Position numbers and translations under genes: made by a program. The notes beneath the pieces were generated by a model. That model had not been told where the DNA came from and searched no databases. It was given only the letters and a program-made list of their open reading frames with translations. Below, in pieces: positions 12,420 through 23,012 of a stretch of 64,000 nucleotides of DNA; the stretch's first letter is position 1; every line of letters begins with the position of its first letter. Source of the DNA: Gnetum montanum (Eukaryota; Streptophyta; Gnetopsida; Gnetales; Gnetaceae); contig MNCI01018878.1 of NCBI GenBank assembly GCA_015680685.1, positions 301,187 through 365,186 on the forward strand, written 5' to 3'.

Positions 12420-13786
12420 AATCGACATGAGCCATGCAAGGGTCTTCTTGATTTTACTTTTGATGTCAACCTCATCTCTCATGACATGTACAAGGCCTGG
12501 AATCTAGCACCTCTCAAGAAGAGTAACATCCTTATAGAATTGGTAGACTAATTAATCATTGTTTCTTTAGGATTACTGGAGGACATTGTGACCATAGTTA
12601 GTGGGTGGTCCTATCCTAAAACTTTTTGGTGATCAATGTTGAAAACTACATAGGTAACTTCCCCATCATTATGGGAAAGGCTTGGTTAAGCATCGTCGAT
12701 GTAGGTATGGGCATAAGGAACCTCTTCTTGAAAATCTCCAAGGAAAATGAATTTAGAAAGTTAGAGAAGAAGTGCATTCCATGCATTGCATACAGTGATA
12801 ATGGGTGCAATTGAATTCTGAAAATCTAGTCCATTAAAAGTACATCTATTAAAGCATTCAATCAATGTGCACAAGAAACAAAAATACAGAGGTGCCTATA
12901 TGCAGTAGCCACAAAGAAGGAGGGAACCTAGTGGCTAATAGTTGACTCAGATAGCAGCACATTAGGCGTGGAACCAACTGAGAGCTTACCATGTGCTTAT
13001 GTTGAAAGCATGGATGAACTTGAGAAAGTTCATCATCAACTATTTGATAATGAAGATGATGATACTTGTTGGGGAGAGTTGGAAATCCCTGATAACTTCA
13101 AGCAAGAGCCCCTAGAGCTAAAAACTTTACAAACTAGCATGGAGTATGAATTCTTAAACAATGGTAAGTTGGTCATAATTAATGCCAAACTTTCTCTTGA
13201 ACAAAAAGAAAAGTTTTTAATGGTGGTTAAAAATGGATAATAGCCTTTGCTTGGTTGTATCCTAACTTGATAGGAATCAATCCAAGGATATGTTAGCATC
13301 ACATTTACATTGACCCAACTATGAAGCTCAGAAGGCAACCACAGAGGCAGCTGAACTTGAAATAAAGCAAATCATCAAGGAAATAGAGCAACTTCTCAAG
13401 ACATGGTTCATCTATCCCATTATGGATAGTAAGTGGGTTATCCCACTCATAATTGTGCCAAAGGAAGATGGCAAATGATAGGTCTGCATCAACTGTGGGC
13501 TATTGAACATGGTGACATTTAAAGATCACTTTCCATTGCCATTTGTGAATCAAGTGTTGGACACCATATCTGGGCATTGCTATTATAGCTTCTTGGATGG
13601 TTATAGTGGTTATAACCAAATCCAAATTGCACTAGAAAATCTGGCCAAGACAGCATTCACAAGTCCCTGGGGGACTTTTGCATATTGTAAGATGCCATTT
13701 GGTTTGTGCAATGTCCTTGCAACATTTTAGTGCTTGGTCCTTAGTATTTTCCAATAGCAAATTGATAGTAATATGTCCTTTAGTGC
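12420..13786 (+). pseudogene. H1 protease and partial reverse transcriptase remnant
   Basis: A protease fragment (about 12440-12810) keeps the LLD..FDVNLI active-site context and a downstream PIIMGKAWLSIVD motif (ILG-type). RT fragments follow: FKDHFPLPFVNQVLDTISGH and FLDGYSGYNQIQI in 13503-13730, ending FGLCN. The sequence stops before the catalytic DD motif, where it jumps into LTR sequence. Several TAG/TGA stops are present, so it is dead. Confidence 0.75.
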
Positions 13787-14189
13787 AAGTAATTAAGCTA
13801 ATTAAGCATGATAAGCTAGACAGATTAAATACATAAGTACAACCACTTCAAGTGTAACATGTATTCATTTAGTAATCCTAGTAGCATTATTGCTTGGTAC
13901 GCCTAGTAGTGTAGCATTTGGTAACCTAGCAATGGATACATGGGTTTAGGATGTGTGTAAAAAGTGGGACCAGATGTGTATGTTAGGATTAGTTAGTTAG
14001 TTAAATTGAATTAGTCATTAAATTATTCTACCTTTCTTTTCAAGCACCAAGATAATAAAACATAAAATGATAAAAATTATATGCCTTGATTACTCTTAAC
14101 CATACTATTATGCTTCACAAGTGTAATCGGGAAGACAACGAATGACCTTAGAGCAAGGTTCACTTCCTAGAAGGTTAGTGTACTAGAAA

Positions 14190-15040
14190 TGATGAGTCAT
14201 AAATTTGTTGGCTGCCATATTGCACCCGTGATATTGCGTACGCGATATCACGGATGCGATATCACAGCCTAGATGCGATATCACAACCTGCTTTCCCATC
14301 TATAAATAAGAAGTAGGTAGATTTAATAGGGGTATTTTTGAGGTTTAGAAGTTAAGTTAAGTAATTTTATAGTCTCTTTGTCAGTTTTCCTCTCAACCCT
14401 TTTCTCCTAGTGCATGCCCGCAATGTCGTGATTGTAATTGTACGACATCCTTATTCGAGTGTGACATACTTGGACACACACATGACTGGTAATAAAGATT
14501 GAGATTACTTCATCATTGTAGCATCCACTTAGCTTAATTATTTATTTGATTGTTATTTACTGCTTTCTTAGTTAACATCTTCTTACCCTAAACTTCTGTT
14601 AAACGTGAAATGAGTATGACTTAATCACGAGCATTCAAGTGTGACTACTTGGTAACCTAGTAGAATACTTAGGCCATGCACTTGGTAATCCCAGTGGTAT
14701 TCATGCACAAGGTCCAAGATGTGTATGGATGATTAAGGAATGGATGCTCATCGCACTTAGGCTAGTTAGATTCTCTCTCACCCTTTCTCTCCTAGCTTAG
14801 TTCATATTATTTCCCATTATCTCCAGGAGTAGCATTAGTATAGGAACACATCATACACCTCACTCTGGACTAAACCATACATGATAAAGTTAATACTAGT
14901 TCAGGTGGGTAGGCAGTGAACTTTGACCTACAAGTAGCTATCTAGATATGACAACTAGTTTGTCTATGGAGTTCGACTGGATCGTGCATGAAACACTCGT
15001 ATTCGTATGGTTGAGTGTAGGGGTACCTCGTCACTCATCA
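14190..15040 (+). repeat. Element A 5' LTR
   Basis: It is 851 bp, beginning TGATGAGTCAT and ending ACTCATCA. U3 carries phased GATATC/GATATT palindromes at 14230, 14244, 14258 and 14277, then TATAAATA at 14301-14308 and AATAAAG near 14492. Confidence 0.9.
14229..14308 (+). promoter_or_regulatory. Phased GATATC array and TATA box of element A
   Basis: Hexamer starts are spaced 14, 14 and 19 bp, with the last 24 bp upstream of the TATAAATA start. The 3' LTR copy has one more 14-bp unit (22001, 22015, 22029, 22048, 22062; TATA at 22086), so this LTR probably lost a unit. Confidence 0.7.
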
Positions 15041-15041
15041 T

Positions 15042-15059
15042 TGGCGCCATTGCTGGGGA
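15042..15059 (+). other. Element A primer-binding site (tRNA-Asp type)
   Basis: TGGCGCCATTGCTGGGGA lies one base after the LTR. From memory this resembles the PBS described for Athila-group elements and assigned to tRNA-Asp; I could not check it against a tRNA. Confidence 0.75.
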
Positions 15060-15181
15060 CGGTGCTAGTGATCTAGATTAGTTATATCATACAAGGTCGC
15101 TGTATAGGAATTAACGACATACCTTTTAGGAAGAAATAATTATGAAAAGTCACATACAAATTTACACACAATCTCACAACC

Positions 15182-17166
15182 ATGCCTCTCCTACAAGATT
15201 ATGATAATGCCATATCTAGTGCGGAAATTCATTGGAGAACCAAAGAATTATATGACAATGAATATTGGAGTACGCAACCTGAGGTGGGGGTTTCTTATAA
15301 ACATAAACAAAGGAAACATCGTCCCAACGCATGAAAGCATAACCTACTCGATAACGATGAACCCCTACTGGCCACTACAAGCCAAACGCAAATACAAGAG
15401 GCTGTTCCAATCTCCCATAGGCATCGTAAAGAGAGCCGCCTACCTAGGCTCAATTTAAACAGCTTCCCTAATTTCTTACGAGGCTATGACTTAGAGTTGC
15501 AACAACATTTACAAGCCTTCTACGATGCCTGTGCATGGAACAACATTAATAACGGTTGGCAAAAACTCAATCTCTTTCCTATGATGCTCGTTGGCCAAGA
15601 AAAAGTATGGTATAGATCGTTAAAATCAGATTTAATACAACATTGGCCAACAATGGTAGAACTCTTTAACAAAAGATATCAAACCTATGCAAGAGTGTCG
15701 GCCTTGAGGAAACAAATCCAAGAGTGGAAACAAGCACAACATGAACCCTTAGACATGGCCTTAGAAAGATATTATGCACTATTAAACAACTATCCAGGCC
15801 ATGAGTTCTCCGAGGAAAGGCTAATGTACCATATCATTGATGGGCTTCATGATGAAACAAGAGAGGCCCTAGGGATGTATGCCCAAGGTTAACTATACGA
15901 ACTACGAACCCATCAATTTTAAGAGCTTATTAAGTGGATAGCAAAAGAAGAAGGAGAAATGGCTAGATGGGAGAGTGTTGAAAAACATCAACAGGACCAA
16001 AATATCAACTTAACAGAGGTCCACAATCATAAATAGGAGAAATCAACCAATCTCAAGGAGGAAGAACCATCTTTGCCAGTACAATAATCATTAAAGGAAG
16101 TCGACGCAAAGATCAATAAGATGTTGGAATGGATACATAAAAAGTGTGGAGAATATATTGATATTATTGGAGATAGAGTTTTGACAACCCAAGAAGCATG
16201 AAAAATATCATTAGACAATTAGAAAGAAGGGATGAGGAAGATAAGGGCTCAACATCCAATCATGCGTGTGAATGCAAAATTTTCCTGTATGATCACCCCA
16301 AGGGCCAATGCCCAATCTTGTTACATTTATATGAGCATTGGGGAAACACGTTACATCTAGAGTTCATATAGAGATATTGTGTTCAATCACAGTGGCAACA
16401 ATCCTAGTCGTGGGGGAAGTCATCCCTAAACTGGAGACAGCCTTTATATCATCTGAATCCACATGATTATCTTGTTCAACGTTTTGTTTTTCGAACTGGG
16501 TCAACATACTCTATCTCACCGCATTCTCATTCTCCTCAATACCATCAGCCCATGTCTTCAACATAAACACCGCCTTGTGTACCTTACACTTCTCCTAAAT
16601 TTCAACATTCTCATCCATTCTCTCCTTCTACATTGCCACCAACTATTCCTAAAGTGTTTGCACCATAACAACAAACCACAAATGTTACTTGTGCTACTAT
16701 TTCCAATAGTAGTGAGAGACCTCATCGACACCAAAAGTGTCCCTTCTTTAGACATGACCATAGGAAGGGACAACATAGTTCCAAGGCCACTGCATTCTCC
16801 AACTCAGAACAAGTCCAACATTGTGGGGCATCCTTCTCTTTGAACCCAATGCCTTATGTCGCTTCATCAGGGCCACCAATTAACACTCCAACAACCATAT
16901 GGCCCAATGAATACAGCCATGGAGAGCGACATCCTGATCCTTGCATACCATCTCATGGTCCCAAGTATCATAGTGGGTCAACTCTTTATCCGGGAACCAC
17001 ATCTTATAAATTGTCCCAATACGCTTACTATAATCAAGTGTGTGAACCCCAAGGGGGTAAGTATGACCAAGTTCCAATGTTTTCAACATGCAAGGATCCT
17101 CATCTTTCATTTATTAATCCTTGCCATGCTCAACCGTTTAGTTATGGGGGATATCCCCCACTTTAA
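15182..17166 (+). pseudogene. Element A gag remnant
   Basis: ATG at 15182 (MPLLQDYDN) is in frame with the open segment 15497-15892. A TGA at 15332-15334 interrupts, probably from CGA. The core has LQAFYDACAWNN, WQKLNLFP and the HIIDGLHDETREALGMYAQG helix typical of Ty3/gypsy gag. Beyond 15892 the frame is broken, but a HPKGQCPI motif with nearby cysteines (about 16265-16320) and a Pro/His-rich tail to 17166 persist. This is the structural polyprotein; three relatives in the window share it. Confidence 0.8.
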
Positions 17167-17175
17167 TAATAAGTA

Positions 17176-19035
17176 GGATTAATAAATATTTTTCATTTTT
17201 TGTAATTTTACAACTTTTTGTTTTCCAGTTTTTCAATCTCTTTTTTGTTACTTTTTTGTCTTTTTATCTTTTTATAAGTAATCTCATCTATGAATAAAAC
17301 ATTCATGTGGCTCATTGGTTGAGGTGTGTTCTATGTTATCGAGTCTTGAGCGATCAATTATTTGGAAAATGATCCCATTACACCCACTCATCCATTCTAC
17401 AAATAAGAGGTTCTATTCGAGGGTATAGTGATATTCTTAACATTCTTAAAACTTAAAATTAATTTTGTGTTCATTTTATCCAGAATGAAGAAGGATGGAT
17501 CAAGAGGAAATGATTAGGGTGTGACATCAAGGGGACTTGTGGATTCTCTTTGGTGACATCTATGGGAGTTATCATGCAACGTGGTTGTAGTAATATCCTT
17601 GTAGATCTAACGAAAAATGGGAGTAAGAGTAATCAAAAAGGCACTCAAAAATCCAATGATGTTCTAGGGCATCCCATTGGAAAGACATGCACCCATGCTT
17701 GAAGGTTGGCAACTTCTCTGGATTCAGCAATTGAAAAAAGAAAGAAAGAAAGAAACAAAAAGTGCCACAAAGCAAAAATCACACCTCCCTTGAATGAAAT
17801 GCCAAGTGATTGTACGCCTTGTTGTTATGGTACTCTCATAGTTGCTCATCATCAAATGAAACAATGCGATGTCACTGATCATAGGAATGGACTTGGTCTC
17901 GATCTTCGAATGATGGGTTAATGACACATTAATCATGCTTTACATGCAGGATTCATTGTGTCCTAGGTTAGTTACCTCATGTCCCAATCTCAATAATCTC
18001 TTCTATAATCCATCTCATCTCATTGTTCATGTAATTTTAGCTCGTGTCTTGTGTAGCATAGAATTTCAACCTCATCCCGGTGATACTTACATGTGTGTGT
18101 TTTGTGGAACTAGTGTGGATTACCTTTAACCCTTCTAGTGCCTACGGACACTTTTAAGTGTGATTACGCAAGGGCATTATAGGTTGGAACCTGCTTTGGG
18201 GAGGACCCACTTGCATAATTTTTGTAATTTGCACTCATAACACATCTTCCACATACCACTTATTACCCTCAGAATATTTTCAACAATGTTCTTTCTCTCA
18301 TTACTACCCCTCTGATTCAAACGTTCCTATGAACCATCACATGGCCTTTTTCTCTCCTTTACCACCCGAGGTCCTTATTGATCAATTCCACCCACACATA
18401 ATTATTCATGCCTTTAGAACTAGTTAAATTACCCTGGAACCCTTTAACCTGTCCTTAGTTTCCATCATTCATTTTAGAAAAATCTTCAAAATTTGGTATA
18501 TTCCCTCATGCCTTAATATCGATAGGCAGCGATATCATGTCACAAAAAAACCTATATATACGTGATTCGCCCCACACCACTTACCATCATTTTCAACTAT
18601 TCACGTGAGGGAGTTTTTCACATTTCTCTCTACGACTTGTGATTGCACATCTCTTGCTTTCATACCTATATCTCGCTCACTGGTCCTCCATTTTTCATTC
18701 CGTTTGAACCTACTTGAACCTGGAGTGTTTAGCTTAGTCGTGGGGAGTGACACACACTGAATAGTGCATAATTTTTTTGAAATTTTTCATCACCTGAAGG
18801 AAATTATCAAGGGTAATTAGCTATGAAATTAAGGATAAGTGTGTCAAAAATAATTTCATCCCCTTAGTTATACTGGGAAAATTAGATTTGGAAACCACCT
18901 AAGCAAAAAGGACTAAATATTATAATCTTTTGAGAAACATCACACGGAGATAAAAAACATTCATTAAGGTAAGCAGTAAGGTATAACCTAACTTTGGAAA
19001 TAACATTATTAACGATTAGCCCCGTGTGATTGCAG
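17176..19035 (+). other. Noncoding middle of element A, with blocks conserved in element D
   Basis: No pol domain appears in any frame. Two blocks are strongly conserved with element D. One is GTGTGACATCAAGGGGACTT (from about 17519; D about 59850). The other is CTAGTGCCTACGGACA through ATAGGTTGGAACCTGCTTTG (about 18136-18212; D about 60526-60602). The segment ends in GTGTGATTGCAG directly before the ATG of the extra ORF. It may be a leader or intron carrying RNA signals. Confidence 0.65.
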
Positions 19036-21786
19036 ATGACCCTGAAACATGGATAACAAGAAGTTCCTGCTCAAGGTGGGAGCAAACGACCTAGGAGAGG
19101 GGAAGGACAAGCTCCTGCTGGATAGCATGTAGAGTAATAGGAACAATCATTTAGCATCCACCAAGAGGACCCTACTACTGTACAATCAAGATAGGTGGAA
19201 GAAGAGCTGCTACTGTGCCTGAACAGGGACAACATCTCATGTTGCCCCAGGATTATGTTCAAGCAATCCATGAAAGGTCCATATTCATTGCAGTGATTGT
19301 GGAATTAAATTTTAAATCTTTCATAGAATTTGGTCTAGAGGCTGTTAGGGATCACTTCAAAGGGTGCCCATTATGGCCTATCCTCTCTAAAAGCGGTGCC
19401 TAGTACTTAGGGGAAACGTACCAATTTTGGCACAACAAAGAACAAAGCACCACAGTTAACATTTGTGGTGTGACTATAGATTTTTTTGTTTAGGCCATTT
19501 TGGAAGTATTAAACCTTCAGAATACAAGGCCAAAGGTTGCTTAGTTGTCTACCCATTCAGACCCTGATGTACGACGAGTTTGGTTGGAAAGGGTGTATGG
19601 CAAGGAAGATAAGATGTTTGGCTAGTTGACGATAGAAGAAAGGATTTACTTTAAAATGGGAACTTCTCACCTCGCTTAAAGATAATTTCAACATATGTGG
19701 CTAGAGGATGTGAAGTGTTGATGGGAAAGGTTAATGCTAACCTACCTCATCTATATTTTACAGAGATCTTGAGGCGATTTAAGGAACAAAAGATAGGGAA
19801 GCTTACATTGCCCTTCCCTTATCTTATTAGGAAGCTATGCAGACATGTTGGTATTAGAAAATACAACAATGATGTCCTCTGAAAAGCCCAAAATTCTTTG
19901 TATGCTAAACTACTAAAGCCACCAACCACAAGGAAAATCACTGGTGAGATGTTGGGGCCAAAACAAGAAAAGGAACAAACGACAGGGCCAACTGCAACTC
20001 AACTTGTAGGGCCCAGCCAACTTCCAAGCAAGGGACCCAACCAACAAGAAGTAGGACCTAGCATGATTCAGCAGGATCAACCACCATCATCACAAGATTA
20101 TAGACCATCGATCAGCCATCTCAAGGCCATTGCTGAGACGGTCAGTTGGGGAAGTTGTGATGATGCAAATCTATTTTGTGTCATCAATGATGTGATACAG
20201 CCCATGGTTTCTTTCCATACAAGAGGAGGGGAAAGCACTTGGTCACAACAGATCTCAGGGAATGCTGCATCTTTTTAAGCATAATTAGAAATTGGTGAAG
20301 GAGCCATGATGGTGATCATGCAGCACCAAGATGCAGTAGGAGCCGCAGATGTGGTCGTAGATCACATTAAAGAATCATTCAATGTACCTATTATGCCACC
20401 GATAGATCTTACAGAAGCATGGGATGCTCAAACCCTAGCTAGAACCTCAATGACTCCTACAAAACATGAGGATGTACTTGACTGATTGCTACAAATAGGA
20501 CAAGTAATAAAGTCCTTGTTTGACATCCCACGTGATGTTATAGCAATCCAATCATACCTCATTTCTACCAAAGGGAAGCTAGTCTTAATAGAGATGAGGG
20601 CCGAGCATGCTGAAGCATAGGTGCAAAGATTGAAAGAAAGGCTCGTGACCCTACAAGTAACACAGCGGGATCCTTCTCAATTTGTTCCTGCAGACCATTT
20701 GGACACCTTCAAAACTAAGCAACTGACCAAACTATTGATGGAGAATAAGAAGGTGGCAAAAGAAAAAGAGAAGGTTTTATGGGATGCCTCTGCAGCACAA
20801 GCGCAAACTTATATGCATACTAAGGCACTCAAGGCCTTACAAGAGGAAAACAAGTAGCTTGTTGCTAACAACCTTCAGTTGACCTTTGTGGAGAAGCAAA
20901 AGAATGTTCTCAAAGAACATTTTCAATAGTTGCAAGAACAACTCATCCAGGACAACTAGGACATGAACCGTCTAGCTAGGGAAAATTGAACCCTCTCAAT
21001 GGAGAAGGTACATGCCATCTATCAAAAGATGGCTATTAAGATAAGCCCATGGTTGAATAAGGATAAATGACATACAAAACTAAAGGAGCACTTCCGAGAC
21101 CAAGTGGGGATGTGCCAGCAAATCATCAAGAAGGAGATCCATATGGCCAAGGCTCACATCAACTCTCTCAGTGCTCAACACACTGATTGGTGGGTCATAT
21201 TGGACACATACGCATTTGCCCACTAGGTAGAAGGTAAGAATCAGGACCTGCAGATCCAAGACCTTACAGAATACATGAAGTTGGCAAACTTGTGATATGC
21301 CAACCTTTCCATATTAATAACAGGGCACCCAAGAATAGAGCTCGAGCAACAAGTAGCCACCACCTACATCAAATATGAAACAAAATCTGTAGAATGCAAG
21401 AAGATATTGCAAAAATTGGAGGTTGCAAATTCTGAACTTGAGGTGATTAAAGCAAGCTACTAGGGAAAAAAGGTGTTGCAATAGACTTGGCTCGACAACT
21501 TGCAGATTTTTAAGAATACAGAGACAAAGCCAGAGCCTATGAAGAGGAATGGCAGGTGTTTGTTGCTTGGTATGTTAAGGCAAATCAAACTTTTCTGCAA
21601 CTACCCTATCCATGGGAGGTGCCGACTCCATCAAATATTGGAACATTAGCATGGATGGCATAGGATCCTCGAACTGAAGAGGAAAAACTCTAGGCCATAC
21701 TTCAATGCCATCAAGTTCCAAGACCTGGAGAACAAGATAAGGGAAAAGCACCCATGGAGGAGCCACCACCACCAGGAACTACATGA
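19036..21786 (+). pseudogene. Element A extra ORF: plant-transposon-like domain plus long coiled coil (broken)
   Basis: ATG at 19036 directly follows a CAG acceptor-like site. The N-terminal part is decayed. A recognisable stretch at 19697-19882 has LPHLYFTEILRRFKEQ and LTLPFPYLIRKLC, the kind of segment seen in the putative plant transposon or mobile-domain proteins carried by some retroelements. A Gln/Pro-rich linker follows (19898-20278), then heptad-like coiled coil across about 20600-21500, ending in EEPPPPGTT-TGA. At least fifteen stops interrupt, many TAG where CAG is likely. Elements D and E carry the same gene. Its role is unknown; it is neither gag nor pol. Confidence 0.65.
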
Positions 21787-21962
21787 GTTCCATCAATTTT
21801 GTAGCTATAGGATTTTCTTTTGCATTCTCTTTGTTGTGTCTCAATTTTTTTTTGATTCCACACTGCATGAACCCATTCTCGTTAGTCAATAATCCCATAC
21901 CTATCCACTGTGTAATCAATGGAGCTTATTCTCATTTTAACTCAAGGATGAGTTTTCATTTA

Positions 21963-21974
21963 GTCGTGGGGGTA
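21963..21974 (+). other. Element A polypurine-tract-like site
   Basis: GTCGTGGGGGTA abuts the 3' LTR start at 21975, the place for the plus-strand primer. Element D has GTCATGGGGTA at the same place (about 61521-61531). Confidence 0.55.
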
Positions 21975-22685
21975 TGATGAGTCATAAATTTTTTGGCTGT
22001 GATATCACACCCGTGATATCGCTGATGTGATATCACAGCCTAGACGTGATATCGTGTATGCGATATCGCAGCCTGCTTCCCCATCTATAAATAAGAAGTA
22101 GGCAGATTTAGTAGGACTCTTTGGGAGTTTTAGAAGTTAAGTTAAGTAGTTTTGTAGAGTCTCTTTGTCAATTTTCCTCTCAACCCTTTTCTCCTAGTGC
22201 ATGCCCACAATGTGGTGATTGTAATTGTACGACATCCTTATTCAAGTGTGACGTACTTGGACATGCACAAGACTGGCAATAAAGATTGAGATTACTTCAT
22301 CATTGCAACATCCACTTAGCTTAATTATTTATTTNNNNNNNNNNNNNNNNNNNNNNNNNNNNNNNNNNNNNNNNNNNNNNNNNNNNNNNNNNNNNNNNNN
22401 NNNNNNNNNNNNNNNNNNNNNNNNNNNNNNNNNNNNNNNNNNNNNNNNNNNNNNNNNNNNNNNNNNNNNNNNNNNNNNNNNNNNNNNNGAACACATCATA
22501 CACCTCACTCTGGACTAAACCATATGTGACAAAGTTAATACTAGTCCAGGTGGAAAGACAACAAACTGCGACCTACGAGTAACTGTTTGGATACTACAAG
22601 TAGTTCATCTATGGAGTTCGATTGGATCATGTATGAAACACTCATATTTTTATGGTTGAGTGTAGGGGTACCTTGCCACTCATCA
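21975..22685 (+). repeat. Element A 3' LTR with assembly gap
   Basis: It begins TGATGAGTCAT and ends CACTCATCA. There are five GATATC sites at 22001-22067 and TATAAATA at 22086-22093. It contains 154 Ns; the matching part of the 5' LTR is about 295 bp, so the gap size is likely about 140 bp too small. Confidence 0.9.
22335..22488. other. Assembly gap (Ns)
   Basis: A run of N inside the element A 3' LTR. Open frames crossing it are artefacts. Confidence 0.99.
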
Positions 22686-22777
22686 AGAAACTAAAAATTC
22701 CATGGAATTCGACTAGATCAAGCATGAATGCTTTGTGATTTGTATGGTTGGACATAAGGGTACCTCACCACTCATCA

Positions 22778-23012
22778 AAAGTTACCAATTATCATTATAA
22801 AGGACATTGTTATAAAAATTTAAGTTTTTGAAATATTATTTCAACATCTAATGCATACATATCTTTCACTTCTAATTACAATGTATCTAATGCATATCAA
22901 TCTCAACATCTTGATAGTATGGATCATTTGCCTTCTTAAAAAGCAAGGTTTCATAAACTTGTCTCTTGTTAATAATGAAATTATACTTGGTGTCCATTTG
23001 ATTTGATCTTGT
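22778..23012. other. Short AT-rich spacer between H1 and E
   Basis: I see no gene or repeat of note here. Confidence 0.5.

Larger units (their letters stand above)
14190..22685 (+). mobile_element. Element A: pol-less Athila-related LTR retrotransposon (gag plus extra ORF)
   Basis: Both LTRs run TGATGAGT...ACTCATCA. A 5-bp duplication AGAAA flanks the element (14185-14189 and 22686-22690), so the boundaries are exact. It inserted into the 3' LTR of H1. Order: LTR, PBS, gag (15182 to about 17166), 1.8 kb of noncoding DNA, splice-acceptor-like site, extra coiled-coil ORF (19036 to about 21786), purine-rich tract, LTR. I found no protease, RT, RNase H or integrase, so it would need enzymes in trans. 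The 3' LTR contains a gap of Ns. Confidence 0.88.
9086..22777 (+). mobile_element. H1: decayed Athila-like Ty3/gypsy element, interrupted by element A
   Basis: Its parts are a 5' LTR (about 9086-9924), a decayed primer-binding site, gag, protease and part of RT. An internal deletion joins RT to the middle of the 3' LTR near 13786. The 3' LTR runs 13786-14189, is split by element A, and resumes at 22691-22777 after the target duplication. The continuity is plain: the 5' LTR reads straight through the equivalent of the insertion site (TTAGAAACTAAAA near 9829). It is Athila-like by RT sequence and by the tRNA-Asp-type PBS of its relatives. It cannot encode a working enzyme. Confidence 0.8.

Noticed and set aside
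16463-17176. Leucine/histidine-rich frames near the end of the element A gag
   Set aside because: Alternative frames of the Pro/His-rich gag tail, with no separate gene evidence.
17706-18129. Short frames in the noncoding middle of element A
   Set aside because: They are not conserved as frames in element D, whereas the nucleotides are.
22303-22518. Open frame across the N gap
   Set aside because: Artefact of Ns.
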